The notes under the pieces are model-generated. The model did no database searches and was not told the DNA's origin. It saw nothing but the letters and a program-made list of their open reading frames with translations. Shown here piece after piece: positions 1 through 6,990 of a DNA stretch of 10,931 nt. Position numbers and translations under genes: made by a program. Each line of letters begins with the position of its first letter. The first letter of the stretch is position 1. Origin of the DNA: an uncultured Mucispirillum sp. (GTDB taxonomy: Bacteria > Chrysiogenota > Deferribacteres > Deferribacterales > Mucispirillaceae); NCBI GenBank assembly GCA_937890655.1, contig CALADT010000293.1, positions 1-10,931 of the forward strand, in the 5' to 3' direction.

Positions 1-494
1 ATGAAGCAAAAGAAAAAATAAGCAAAAGCACAGAAGGTTTTTATGAATCTAATAAAGATAAAGTGCTTGAATGTTCCCATGTAATAGTGCTTTGTATAAA
101 AAGCCGTATGGATAAAAGCCATTTAAATAAAATGATAGAGCAGGAAGTCCATGACTGCAGAATATTAAATGATAAAAATAAATCCATAAGGGAAATGGTT
201 TGCGAAAATTATATTAATATACATAAGTATGATTTAAAAGATGAGCAACACTGGATGGAAAAACAAGTGTATTTAAATTTAGGTAATATTTTATTAGGTG
301 CAGAGCTTTTAGAAATAGATGCACTTCCTATGGAAGGCTTTAATAAACAAGTGCTAGATAAAGAACTAAATTTAAGAGAACAAGGTTATTTATCATCAGT
401 TATGGTGGCTTTAGGTTATAAATCAAATGATGATTTTAATTTATCATTACCAAAATCAAGGTTTTCAAAAGAAGATATTTTTACAATTTTATAA
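1..494 (+). CDS. NfsB-type NAD(P)H nitroreductase, C-terminal part (5' end cut by the window)
   Basis: The reading frame is open from base 3, so the gene starts before the window; the GTG at 63 is internal and not the start. The product matches the C-terminal two thirds of E. coli NfsB (oxygen-insensitive nitroreductase / dihydropteridine reductase, a homodimeric cytoplasmic FMN enzyme) as I recall that sequence. Landmarks in order are the LECSHVIVLC strand (NfsB has LDASHVVVFC), WMEKQVYLNLGNILLGAE (NfsB WMAKQVYLNVGNFLLG), MEGFNKQVLD, and the C-terminal NLSLPKSRFSKEDI (NfsB NATLPKSRLPQNI). Family members reduce nitroaromatics, quinones and flavins with NAD(P)H. The physiological substrate here cannot be told from sequence. 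The gene is followed by a hairpin terminator, so it is the last gene of its transcript. The family call is firm; the exact substrate is not. Confidence 0.9.
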   Translation, partial: EAKEKISKSTEGFYESNKDKVLECSHVIVLCIKSRMDKSHLNKMIEQEVHDCRILNDKNKSIREMVCENYINIHKYDLKDEQHWMEKQVYLNLGNILLGAELLEIDALPMEGFNKQVLDKELNLREQGYLSSVMVALGYKSNDDFNLSLPKSRFSKEDIFTIL

Positions 495-503
495 TAATAA
501 AAA

Positions 504-533
504 CTGTGTATTATGTACACAGCTTAATTTTAA
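504..533 (+). terminator. hairpin terminator after the nitroreductase gene
   Basis: A perfect 7-bp stem, CTGTGTA (504-510) with TACACAG (516-522), has a 5-base loop and is followed by the T-rich CTTAATTTTAAGTTT. It begins 10 bases after the stop codon. The T tract is interrupted by A's, so termination strength is uncertain. Confidence 0.65.
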
Positions 534-791
534 GTTTAATAAATATATTTGCAAAATTAAGTGTTAAAAATTAAATAATATAGGTTATTTTCTATAATTA
601 CATTTTATGTAATTATCCCTTAAATTTTTCTTAAAAAAATATAATAGTGAAGTTATTTAAATATATTGTAGTCTTTTATATATATAAAATAGCACAAATA
701 TAGCAAGGTAGATTTATAAAGGTCATAAAAAACGTGATAAATGACTATAAATATTTAATTTTTATAAGGTAATTTAATACGATATATTATA
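534..791. other. AT-rich intergenic region with no recognisable gene
   Basis: This stretch lies between the convergent nitroreductase and lipoprotein genes. It holds a 23-base perfect dyad (594-616) and an AT-only palindrome TTTTATATATATAAAA near 676-691. I see no convincing ORF, RNA gene or GC-rich terminator for the minus-strand lipoprotein gene that ends at 792. Confidence 0.5.
594..616. repeat. perfect inverted repeat, 10-bp arms, 3-base spacer
   Basis: ATAATTACAT (594-603), spacer TTT, then ATGTAATTAT (607-616). It could be a weak AT-rich bidirectional terminator between convergent genes or a protein-binding dyad. It does not match a regulator site that I know well. Confidence 0.5.
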
Positions 792-1319
792 TTATTCTTT
801 TACATTTTCATTTGTTAAAGAATCAAGACATCTTGTAATAGCAATACGTGTATCTTCTGTTTCAGTGGAACCAAAGCCTTCTGCTGTGCATTTTGCTATT
901 AATTTTTGAGTATAGGCATCAATTATTTGAATAGTTACTTCTGTTGTATATCCTAAAAGACCGCCGGCTATTTCTCGTATTCCACTATGGCCGTAATGGA
1001 TAACCATTGTATTTTTTGGTTGTTTTATTTCATTTACTATAATTATATTTTGTTTCATTAAATAGCCGGCTATATAATCTGCAGGGTTAATACTTTGGGA
1101 ATAAATAGAAGTGGAATTTGTTGTGTAGCTATAACCGTAACCATAATTATAAGAACTGGAATACCCACTTGTGGAAACTACACTTTCTGTTTTATTAATT
1201 AAGGCATATTTATATGTTTTATAGTCTTTATTTTTTACTACTTGAACAGGTTGCAGTGTTGCACTACAACCATATAAAACTACAATCAAAAATAAAAATA
1301 TAAAATTTTTATAAACCAT
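792..1319 (-). CDS. small lipoprotein of unknown function
   Basis: The 175-residue product begins with a short hydrophobic signal peptide ending in a lipobox, L15-Y16-G17-C18, so it is probably cut before Cys18, lipidated and carried to the cell envelope. After the anchor comes a Tyr/Ser/Gly/Thr-rich low-complexity linker (about residues 49-74). A C-terminal domain (about 80-170) follows, with strand-like stretches such as TTEVTIQIIDAYT and the pattern CTAEGFGSTETEDTRIAI, which resembles small lipoproteins of unknown function. Two further cysteines, C144 and C164, could pair in the periplasm. The ATG at 1319 has a Shine-Dalgarno-like AGGTG on the minus strand at 1333-1337. The gene follows the phospholipase D gene by 33 bases with no terminator visible between them, so the two are probably co-transcribed. 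I do not recognise the family. Confidence 0.75.
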   Translation of the reverse strand: MVYKNFIFLFLIVVLYGCSATLQPVQVVKNKDYKTYKYALINKTESVVSTSGYSSSYNYGYGYSYTTNSTSIYSQSINPADYIAGYLMKQNIIIVNEIKQPKNTMVIHYGHSGIREIAGGLLGYTTEVTIQIIDAYTQKLIAKCTAEGFGSTETEDTRIAITRCLDSLTNENVKE

Positions 1320-1352
1320 TATTAATATGCACCTATAAATTTTTTATAAATT

Positions 1353-3005
1353 CTATATTAATTTTTCCGGCACAATTTTTAATATAAATGTCATAAAACG
1401 CATTAAAAATGTAGTGTCAGGGCTATATGATTTTGTTATTAATTTACCATTTCTATGGGTTTCCCAATATGTTTTATTGTTTTTTGAATAAAGGTGCCAT
1501 GATACATATTCAGACATATCTTTTTCCATAGATTGCCTTAATATAGTTGCAAATTCTTCGTTATAAAAAGCAGCTATTACTTCTGTATTATAAAGGGCTG
1601 ATCTACCGTCTAAATTAAAACTTCCTATCCAGCTTATACTATCATCTATCACCATAGTTTTACTATGCAAAGATGCACCAGAATTTCTTCTATTATATAT
1701 TTTATAGCCTTCGTTTCTAAACTCATAAACATTTATACCACTTTCCACTAAATCATCTCTATACCTATGCCAGCCGGAATATACAATTTTTGCATCAGTG
1801 GAAGATAGTGAGTTAGTTAAAATATTTATGTTTACTCCACGTTTTGCAGCATCCATTAAATCTTGCCTGCCTTTTTTTCCTGGCACAAGGTATGCAGATG
1901 AAATATAAATAGATTGTTTTACTTGTGGCCATAAATTATTTATTGCATCAATAATAGGGCTGTCATGTATGCCTTCTGCTTTTTTAGGGCTGTCTGCAAT
2001 AAGTTTTGCTTTACCCCAATATATAGGGAATTTTTTGTTATTATAAGCATTAATAAAATAAGCAAGTGCTTCTTCATATATTTGTTTTTCCTGCTGATAA
2101 TATGCTGATTTTTCCACAATTTCCCTATCAAGCATTGCTAATTCGTTAGGGTCATTATGTTTTGGGAATACATCCACAGGGATTGATTTATGATAATCCC
2201 AATATTCATTAAAAGAGATAAGTGCATCTTCTGGTAGTTTACCTATAAAAAGCACATCAGTATCAGAAAAATTCATTTTTGCACTATCATCAAAATAGTT
2301 TGAAGCAACATTTCTGCCACCAATAATTACAGCAGAGCTATCCACAATAAATAGTTTATTATGCATTCTATAATTAAGCCTGTTTATATTAAATAAAAAT
2401 TGTGGGTATTTTAATATTTTTGAACGATATTTATATGGGTTAAAAACTTTAACTTGAATATTTGGGTGGTAGTTTAGTGTCATAATATCGCTTGTATCTG
2501 ATGAAAGTCCGTTATCATCTACAATAATACGAACTTTTACACCTCTATCTGCTGCAAGTTTTAGTTCGTGCATTAAAAGACGAGAAGTTAAGTCATTTTC
2601 ATAAATATAAGTTTGTAATTCTATGGAGTGTTGAGCCATACGCACTAAAGCTATCCTGTGTAAAAAAGCAACTTTACCACTTTTTATAAGCATAGCACCA
2701 CTTAAATCTTTATCATTTTTTATGGTTTCTTCATATACTTTTGTAATAGTAGTAGAATATTTATCATAAGGAGAAATCTCTATTTTTGAAGATATTTTAC
2801 TTTGATAGTCTTTTGGTAAATTTTTTGTAGAATATATAACCGTAGTACTACTTGCTATAATGGTTATTCCTATTATAATAATTATAGTCATAAACATATA
2901 TCTACCTCTTTTTGTGCCTTTATGTCTTTTATGAATTCTTACTACCAAGAATATTACTAATAAGGCGATTAATAATTGAACAATACTTGTAATAAATGTA
3001 ACCAT
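1353..3005 (-). CDS. ClsC-like cardiolipin synthase / phospholipase D family membrane protein
   Basis: The product has 550 residues. Two N-terminal membrane segments (about 7-24 and 38-58) precede two phospholipase D half-domains. Each half carries an intact HxKx4D catalytic motif: H215/K217/D222 (HNKLFIVD) and H447/K449/D454 (HSKTMVID). Flanking landmarks match the ClsC (YmdC) branch of bacterial cardiolipin synthases: the IELQTYIYENDL strand, AADRGVKVRIIVDD (151-164), SDTDVLFIGKL, FNEYWDY (265-271), ADSPKKAEG, SAYLVPG (370-376) and RGVNINILTNSL. Enzymes of this superfamily transfer phosphatidyl groups through a phospho-histidine; ClsC is known to use phosphatidylglycerol and phosphatidylethanolamine to make cardiolipin at the inner membrane. 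The start has AGGG on the minus strand about 8 bases upstream, and a separate promoter lies at 3032-3059. The protein is longer than E. coli ClsC (about 470 residues) because of the N-terminal membrane region. The superfamily is certain; the substrate is inferred. Confidence 0.88.
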   Translation of the reverse strand: MVTFITSIVQLLIALLVIFLVVRIHKRHKGTKRGRYMFMTIIIIIGITIIASSTTVIYSTKNLPKDYQSKISSKIEISPYDKYSTTITKVYEETIKNDKDLSGAMLIKSGKVAFLHRIALVRMAQHSIELQTYIYENDLTSRLLMHELKLAADRGVKVRIIVDDNGLSSDTSDIMTLNYHPNIQVKVFNPYKYRSKILKYPQFLFNINRLNYRMHNKLFIVDSSAVIIGGRNVASNYFDDSAKMNFSDTDVLFIGKLPEDALISFNEYWDYHKSIPVDVFPKHNDPNELAMLDREIVEKSAYYQQEKQIYEEALAYFINAYNNKKFPIYWGKAKLIADSPKKAEGIHDSPIIDAINNLWPQVKQSIYISSAYLVPGKKGRQDLMDAAKRGVNINILTNSLSSTDAKIVYSGWHRYRDDLVESGINVYEFRNEGYKIYNRRNSGASLHSKTMVIDDSISWIGSFNLDGRSALYNTEVIAAFYNEEFATILRQSMEKDMSEYVSWHLYSKNNKTYWETHRNGKLITKSYSPDTTFLMRFMTFILKIVPEKLI

Positions 3006-3031
3006 AGCTATACCCTATATTTAATAACATA

Positions 3032-3059
3032 AGTATATCACAAAACTACCAAGTTACAA
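3032..3059 (-). promoter_or_regulatory. sigma-70-type promoter for the ClsC-like gene
   Basis: On the minus strand TTGTAA (3054-3059) and TATACT (3032-3037) are separated by 16 bp, 4/6 and 5/6 matches to the -35 and -10 consensus. It sits in the 80-base gap after nrdA. No terminator is visible after nrdA, so some read-through from nrdBA is also possible. Confidence 0.55.
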
Positions 3060-3085
3060 GTATTTTTTAAAAGAGGTTCTATTTC

Positions 3086-5362
3086 TTAACTACAACTTTC
3101 ACAAATTTCTTCTTCAGAGAAATTCGCTTTAGGAGTTTTCATATAATAAAGAGTTTTTATACCTAAACTCATAGCATATTTTATATCTTCCCATAGTGCT
3201 TTAGCAGATTCTGGTTTTACATAATATAAAGTTATAGATTGTGCTTGGTCTATATATTTTTGTCTAATAGCTGCAAGCTCTATTATGGTTTTAGCAGGCA
3301 CATTCCAGCACCTTTCATAATATTCTCTATTTTCTTTAATATTTGCCACAAGGGTAGGTATATTTTGTATGCCTTCTTCCATATAAAATAGGTCCATAAT
3401 AGGTTCTATGGATTCTGTTGCAGATATACTTTTTCCACTGGTTGCAGTAGGTGCAATAGCTGCCACATACGAAAATCTTATGCCAAAAGTTTCTATATCA
3501 TCTGCTAATCTATCCCATTTTTTATTATCCATTTTAAGGCCAAATTTCTTATGGTTAAATATGGAAAGGTGAAATGGAGTTTTACCATGAGCCCATTTTG
3601 ATGATTTAAATGTGGAATAAGCACCTCTTTCTTTTGCTAAAGAGCATGCTGCATTATATAAATGGTAATATAAGTCATCAAAAAGAGTATTAGTAAACTC
3701 TCTTGCTGCTTTATCTGTAAACTTAATACGTTTTTTTGCAAGTAAATTAGCATAGTTTAAAACACCTACACCAATAGGTCTATTTGTTTTGTTAGCTACT
3801 TCCCCCTCTTTTACAGGGTAAAACTGGCTTTCAATAATATTATCACAGCCCCTAAGTAGAGTATATGAAAACTCCACTTTTTCTTTTTGGGACATATTAT
3901 CCCATGTAATTAAGTTAATGGAGCATAAGTTACAAATACCTATTTCTCCACTTTTTCTTACTTGATGTATTTCATATTCACCACGGCTATTTAAAAATAG
4001 CTCTTCTGATTTTAAAACAGAAGGTGATGATGGCACTAACACTTCTGTGCAAAGGTTAGAAGCACCAATATATGTATTTAATACAGATTGTTCATTAATA
4101 TTATCTACAAAAGTTAAGTAAAGGTTACCACTTTCTGTTCTTACTTTTAGTATGAGATATAATAGTTCTTTTGCTTTAACTACTTTTTTTCTAATACCAG
4201 ATTTAGATTCATAATAAAGATATGCTTTTTCAAACTCTTTACCATAAGTTGAGTTTAAAAGTGGTGTTTCTTTTGGGTCAAATAAAGTAATATCCCCATC
4301 ATGCTCTACTCTATCTTTAAATAGGTTATGTATTCTAATGGAATACATAAGTTTTCTTGCCCTTGTATCTTCTGTGCCACCTGCATCTTTTAACATTATC
4401 ATATCTTGCACATCATAATGCCAAAATGGAAATGTTACAACAGCAGAACCTTTTCTTTTACTTTGCTGGTTAAAAGATGAAACAGTTTGCTCTAGCCTTT
4501 TTATAAAAGGAATAGTGCCGTCTGATGTGCCATTAAATGAAGATATTTTAGAGCCTGAAGAACGGATATTTGAAATATCGTAAGCTATACCACCGGAAAA
4601 TTTAGAGTATAAAGCCACATTGCCATCAGTTTGGTTTAAGCTCCATGTATCATCTGCTGGAGTATTTAATACACAAGAAGCAAGTTGTGCGTTTTTATAA
4701 CCACTATTCATAATACGAGGTGTAGCAAAAGTGATTTTATGCAGGCTTAACATATCATATGTTTCTTTAATATACTGCATACGTTCTTTTTTATCATCAT
4801 TAAAAAATGAATACATTGCAGCTACCATATATGTAATTTGTGGTAGTTCTAATTTTTTGTTTTTTATAGTTTTGCAATATTTTGTAAAAAATGTATTTAA
4901 TGCTTTATATGTAAAAATAAAATCTCTATCAGGTTCTATCATCTCATTAAGCATATCTATTTCTTTATGGGAAAAAGAATCTACAAAGTCTTTATCATAA
5001 ATTCCATTTTTTACACCTTTAGTTAAAACTGTATGTAAGTCAGGGTATTCCCCTGTTTTTTTAAGCCCATAAGTTTCTTTATATATTTTCATTAAATATA
5101 GTTTTTCTGCAATTTCATCATATTCTGTATAAAGTGGACTAATATTATTAACAGCTGTGGTAATAAGTGCATCATACAGGTCAGTTATTTTCATTTTATT
5201 ATTTATTTTAATATTTAAGTCTTTTAATAATTTATCAGTAAAGGCAGATTTACCACCAGTTGCCCAGTTTGTAACCTTGCGTAATTTTTCTTCGTTATAC
5301 GGTTCTTCTCTGCCGTCCCTTTTTATGATAATGTGTTTTTTACCCTCTGTTAATATAACCAT
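3086..5362 (-). CDS. nrdA: class Ia ribonucleoside-diphosphate reductase, alpha (catalytic) subunit
   Basis: The product has 758 residues (E. coli NrdA has 761). It reduces ribonucleoside diphosphates to deoxyribonucleotides using a thiyl radical supplied by NrdB. An N-terminal ATP-cone (about 10-100, opening IIIKRDGREEPYNEEKLRKV) suggests allosteric control by ATP/dATP. C230 (QLASCVLNTP) is the first redox cysteine. The active-site loop ASNLCTEV gives N436, C438 and E440, equivalent to E. coli N437/C439/E441. C477 in ICNLCSINL is the partner redox cysteine; C480 stands where many homologues have Gly. IAPTATSGKSISATESIEP (636-654) is the phosphate-binding region. Y739-Y740 (KTLYY) continue the radical path, and the C-terminal CESCS (C754, C757) is the shuttle pair. 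It lies 12 bases after nrdB, with its Shine-Dalgarno AGGGTG (minus strand, 5371-5376) overlapping the nrdB stop codon, which suggests translational coupling. Control is through the upstream B12 riboswitch. Confidence 0.97.
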   Translation of the reverse strand: MVILTEGKKHIIIKRDGREEPYNEEKLRKVTNWATGGKSAFTDKLLKDLNIKINNKMKITDLYDALITTAVNNISPLYTEYDEIAEKLYLMKIYKETYGLKKTGEYPDLHTVLTKGVKNGIYDKDFVDSFSHKEIDMLNEMIEPDRDFIFTYKALNTFFTKYCKTIKNKKLELPQITYMVAAMYSFFNDDKKERMQYIKETYDMLSLHKITFATPRIMNSGYKNAQLASCVLNTPADDTWSLNQTDGNVALYSKFSGGIAYDISNIRSSGSKISSFNGTSDGTIPFIKRLEQTVSSFNQQSKRKGSAVVTFPFWHYDVQDMIMLKDAGGTEDTRARKLMYSIRIHNLFKDRVEHDGDITLFDPKETPLLNSTYGKEFEKAYLYYESKSGIRKKVVKAKELLYLILKVRTESGNLYLTFVDNINEQSVLNTYIGASNLCTEVLVPSSPSVLKSEELFLNSRGEYEIHQVRKSGEIGICNLCSINLITWDNMSQKEKVEFSYTLLRGCDNIIESQFYPVKEGEVANKTNRPIGVGVLNYANLLAKKRIKFTDKAAREFTNTLFDDLYYHLYNAACSLAKERGAYSTFKSSKWAHGKTPFHLSIFNHKKFGLKMDNKKWDRLADDIETFGIRFSYVAAIAPTATSGKSISATESIEPIMDLFYMEEGIQNIPTLVANIKENREYYERCWNVPAKTIIELAAIRQKYIDQAQSITLYYVKPESAKALWEDIKYAMSLGIKTLYYMKTPKANFSEEEICESCS

Positions 5363-5374
5363 GAATATTTCACC

Positions 5375-6454
5375 CTATAAATCGTTTTTAAGAACACCTT
5401 TTTGGTAAGATGTGTTTGATGTTTCTTGCAGTGCTGCATTTTGTTTGTTTATATTTCTGTAATTATTGAACCAGTCTACTATATCAATTTTTTCTGCTTT
5501 AGAATAAGGATTATTTGTAACCCCTATATCACTAAGCCTTAATTTTGCAAAATATTTAATAAAGTTTTCTGATACTTGACTATTAATACCAGCTACTTCT
5601 CTATCATCAAAAAGATATTTTGCCCATAATACTTCTTGCTCTACTACTTCTTTAGCAATACTTATAGCCATTTTTTCAAATGTTTTATTATCAAAAAGAT
5701 GTTTAAACCCCTGTTCTTTTTCTTTAGCTAAAATATTTAAAATATTTTTACCAGTAACCACATGAACAGAAAGTTCATCATGGGCAATAAGTTTTATTGT
5801 TTTTGTAAAGCCTGTAATAGCATCACCATAACTATTGTTTATAACAAATGTTACAAGAAATGAAAAAGGAAACTTAATACCTTCTAAAAAATATATACCT
5901 AAAAGCAGTTCTAAAAGTGCTTTTTGTTTTTCTTCTAAATCTGCGTTGTTTTCATCAATACAAAGTTTTGATACTCTGTCAAAAAGTGCACACTCTTTTT
6001 CCATACGTCTTTTAACAAAGTCATCACTATAAACAAGGTCAAGAGTTTCTGCTGCTTCATAACCAAAAACTTCAGAAAGCCCATAAGAATAAGATTCTGC
6101 ATGGATTGCTTCTTCAATGGCAATACGTGAATATAAAAGGCTCCATATGGAGCTTGTAACAACCTGCCCCATAACATAGCTTATACCACTTGTAACACCA
6201 CTATCCATTAATGTTTGGTATGCAATATTTAACTTAAAGGCACGTTTTGCATCTTCTGGTAGTGATTGAAACCTTGTTTTGTCTGACTTATAATCAATCT
6301 CTTTAGTAAACCAAGTATTCCCTTCGCTTGCTTCTTTAAGTTTTCTTGCTATATCGTGAGTTATATTATCTATTCTAATATAATTACCAAAATTCCCAAA
6401 AAATATTTGTTCTGTTTCTGGTTTAAATGAAATATCTAATATTGTTTTTGCCAT
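5375..6454 (-). CDS. nrdB: class Ia ribonucleoside-diphosphate reductase, beta (radical-generating) subunit
   Basis: The 359-residue ferritin-like protein makes and stores the tyrosyl radical at a dimetal site and passes it to NrdA. Ligands are visible with numbering close to E. coli: D84 (TLMDS), E115 and H118 (EEAIH), E191 (FLEGIKF), E227 and H231 (HDELSVH). The radical tyrosine Y122 is present (HAESY), so this is a tyrosyl-radical type and not a Tyr-less subclass. W48 (NTWF) and the C-terminal Y350 fit the long-range radical pathway. The odd point is that the last Glu-His pair is spaced i, i+4, where E. coli NrdB (DEALH) has i, i+3. It is the first gene of the operon, with ATG at 6454 and AAGGA about 9 bases upstream on the minus strand, behind a roughly 370-base leader carrying a cobalamin riboswitch. 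The order nrdB then nrdA is the reverse of E. coli. Confidence 0.96.
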   Translation of the reverse strand: MAKTILDISFKPETEQIFFGNFGNYIRIDNITHDIARKLKEASEGNTWFTKEIDYKSDKTRFQSLPEDAKRAFKLNIAYQTLMDSGVTSGISYVMGQVVTSSIWSLLYSRIAIEEAIHAESYSYGLSEVFGYEAAETLDLVYSDDFVKRRMEKECALFDRVSKLCIDENNADLEEKQKALLELLLGIYFLEGIKFPFSFLVTFVINNSYGDAITGFTKTIKLIAHDELSVHVVTGKNILNILAKEKEQGFKHLFDNKTFEKMAISIAKEVVEQEVLWAKYLFDDREVAGINSQVSENFIKYFAKLRLSDIGVTNNPYSKAEKIDIVDWFNNYRNINKQNAALQETSNTSYQKGVLKNDL

Positions 6455-6478
6455 TTGTATTTATCCTTAAATAATAAT

Positions 6479-6553
6479 ACTAACTAAGCAGGCTGATATT
6501 TTATTTATAGGCGAGGTCAACGCACCAAAAGACTGTGAACCTGCCTAGTTAGT
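6479..6553 (-). promoter_or_regulatory. riboswitch expression platform: 16-bp hairpin just before nrdB
   Basis: In the minus-strand RNA, ACUAACUAGGCAGGUU (6553 to 6538) pairs over all 16 positions, including two G-U pairs, with AGCCUGCUUAGUUAGU (6494 to 6479). The loop is 43 bases. The stem ends about 12 bases before the nrdB Shine-Dalgarno and is followed by the U-rich AUUAUUAUUU, so it could act as a terminator or as a block to ribosome loading. Competing pairings exist. Upstream AGCAGGC (6600 to 6594) can pair with GCCUGCU in the 3' arm. AGGCGAG (6597 to 6591) can pair with CUCGCCU (6515 to 6509) in the loop. UAGUC (6577 to 6573) can pair with GACUA (6554 to 6550), overlapping the 5' arm. 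Confidence 0.65.
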
Positions 6554-6599
6554 CATAAAATAGTAAACGAAAGACTATTGTAGAATACTACTCGCCTGC

Positions 6600-6770
6600 T
6601 GCTTCCCACCGAAGTATGTTGATAAGATAAGCATATCCTGACTTGCCTTCATCCTTCACCCGCCTTCCCGATATTGTTCAGTGGCATAATGGGTTTTGTC
6701 CAGCTAACAGTTGCGGGGGCAGTGCAGGCATTTAACCTGCTTCCGCTTAACTTATGTATTTACTTTTATC
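6600..6770 (-). promoter_or_regulatory. cobalamin (B12) riboswitch aptamer
   Basis: The minus strand carries the conserved aptamer elements in the right order: GCGGAAGC, then CCCCCGCAACTGT (6719 to 6707), GCCACTG (6685 to 6679), GGGAAGG (6669 to 6663), and the B12-box AAGTCAGGATATGC (6644 to 6631). A closing helix is offered by GATAA (6770 to 6766) with TTATC (6630-6626 or 6625-6621). Just 3' of it a small hairpin CUUC-GGUGG-GAAG (6614 to 6602) could be P13; its GUGGG could kiss CCCAU in the likely L5 loop. Riboswitches of this class bind adenosyl- or other cobalamins and usually lower expression of the downstream gene. The target here is nrdBA, so high B12 should repress the B12-independent reductase. 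Confidence 0.93.
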
Positions 6771-6832
6771 AGAAATAAACTAAAAATTCAAGGACAATAT
6801 TCAGAAAAAATATTAAGTAGATCTAATCAATA

Positions 6833-6860
6833 ATTATAAAGTAGTATAAGTTATTGTAAA
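6833..6860 (-). promoter_or_regulatory. sigma-70-type promoter for the riboswitch-nrdBA transcript
   Basis: On the minus strand TTTACA (6855-6860, 5/6) and a perfect TATAAT (6833-6838) are separated by 16 bp. Transcription would begin near 6826, about 55 bases before the riboswitch closing helix, giving a leader of about 370 bases. I looked for a clear pair of NrdR boxes around it and did not find one. Confidence 0.7.
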
Positions 6861-6926
6861 ACTTCTAAATTTATTTTTTAATAAATTTTATAATTTATCC
6901 ATAAATGTATAAACCTAAAATATGTA

Positions 6927-6955
6927 TTGATTTTTCTTTTTAAGACGTTTAGAAT
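6927..6955 (+). promoter_or_regulatory. sigma-70-type promoter for the 718-residue exported protein
   Basis: TTGATT (6927-6932, 4/6) and TAGAAT (6950-6955, 5/6) lie 17 bp apart, with a probable start near 6962 and a leader of about 30 bases. A short dyad, AAGAC (6942-6946) and GTCTT (6957-6961), straddles the -10 and could be an operator, though 5-bp arms are weak evidence. The promoter diverges from the nrdBA promoter. Confidence 0.5.
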
Positions 6956-6990
6956 GGTCTTCACTTTAATTAAATATATTTTGGGGAAAT

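Noticed and set aside
1876..1890. TGGCACAAGGTATGC on the + strand resembling a -24/-12 promoter
   Set aside because: It lies inside the ClsC-like coding region in antisense, has ATGC instead of TTGC, and leads to no gene.
1940..2131. 63-codon ORF on the minus strand
   Set aside because: It is an out-of-frame shadow of the ClsC-like gene on the same strand, with no domain or ribosome site.
4731..5408. + strand ORFs of 89 and 83 codons
   Set aside because: They are antisense shadows of nrdA, whose frame is intact and whose motifs are all present.
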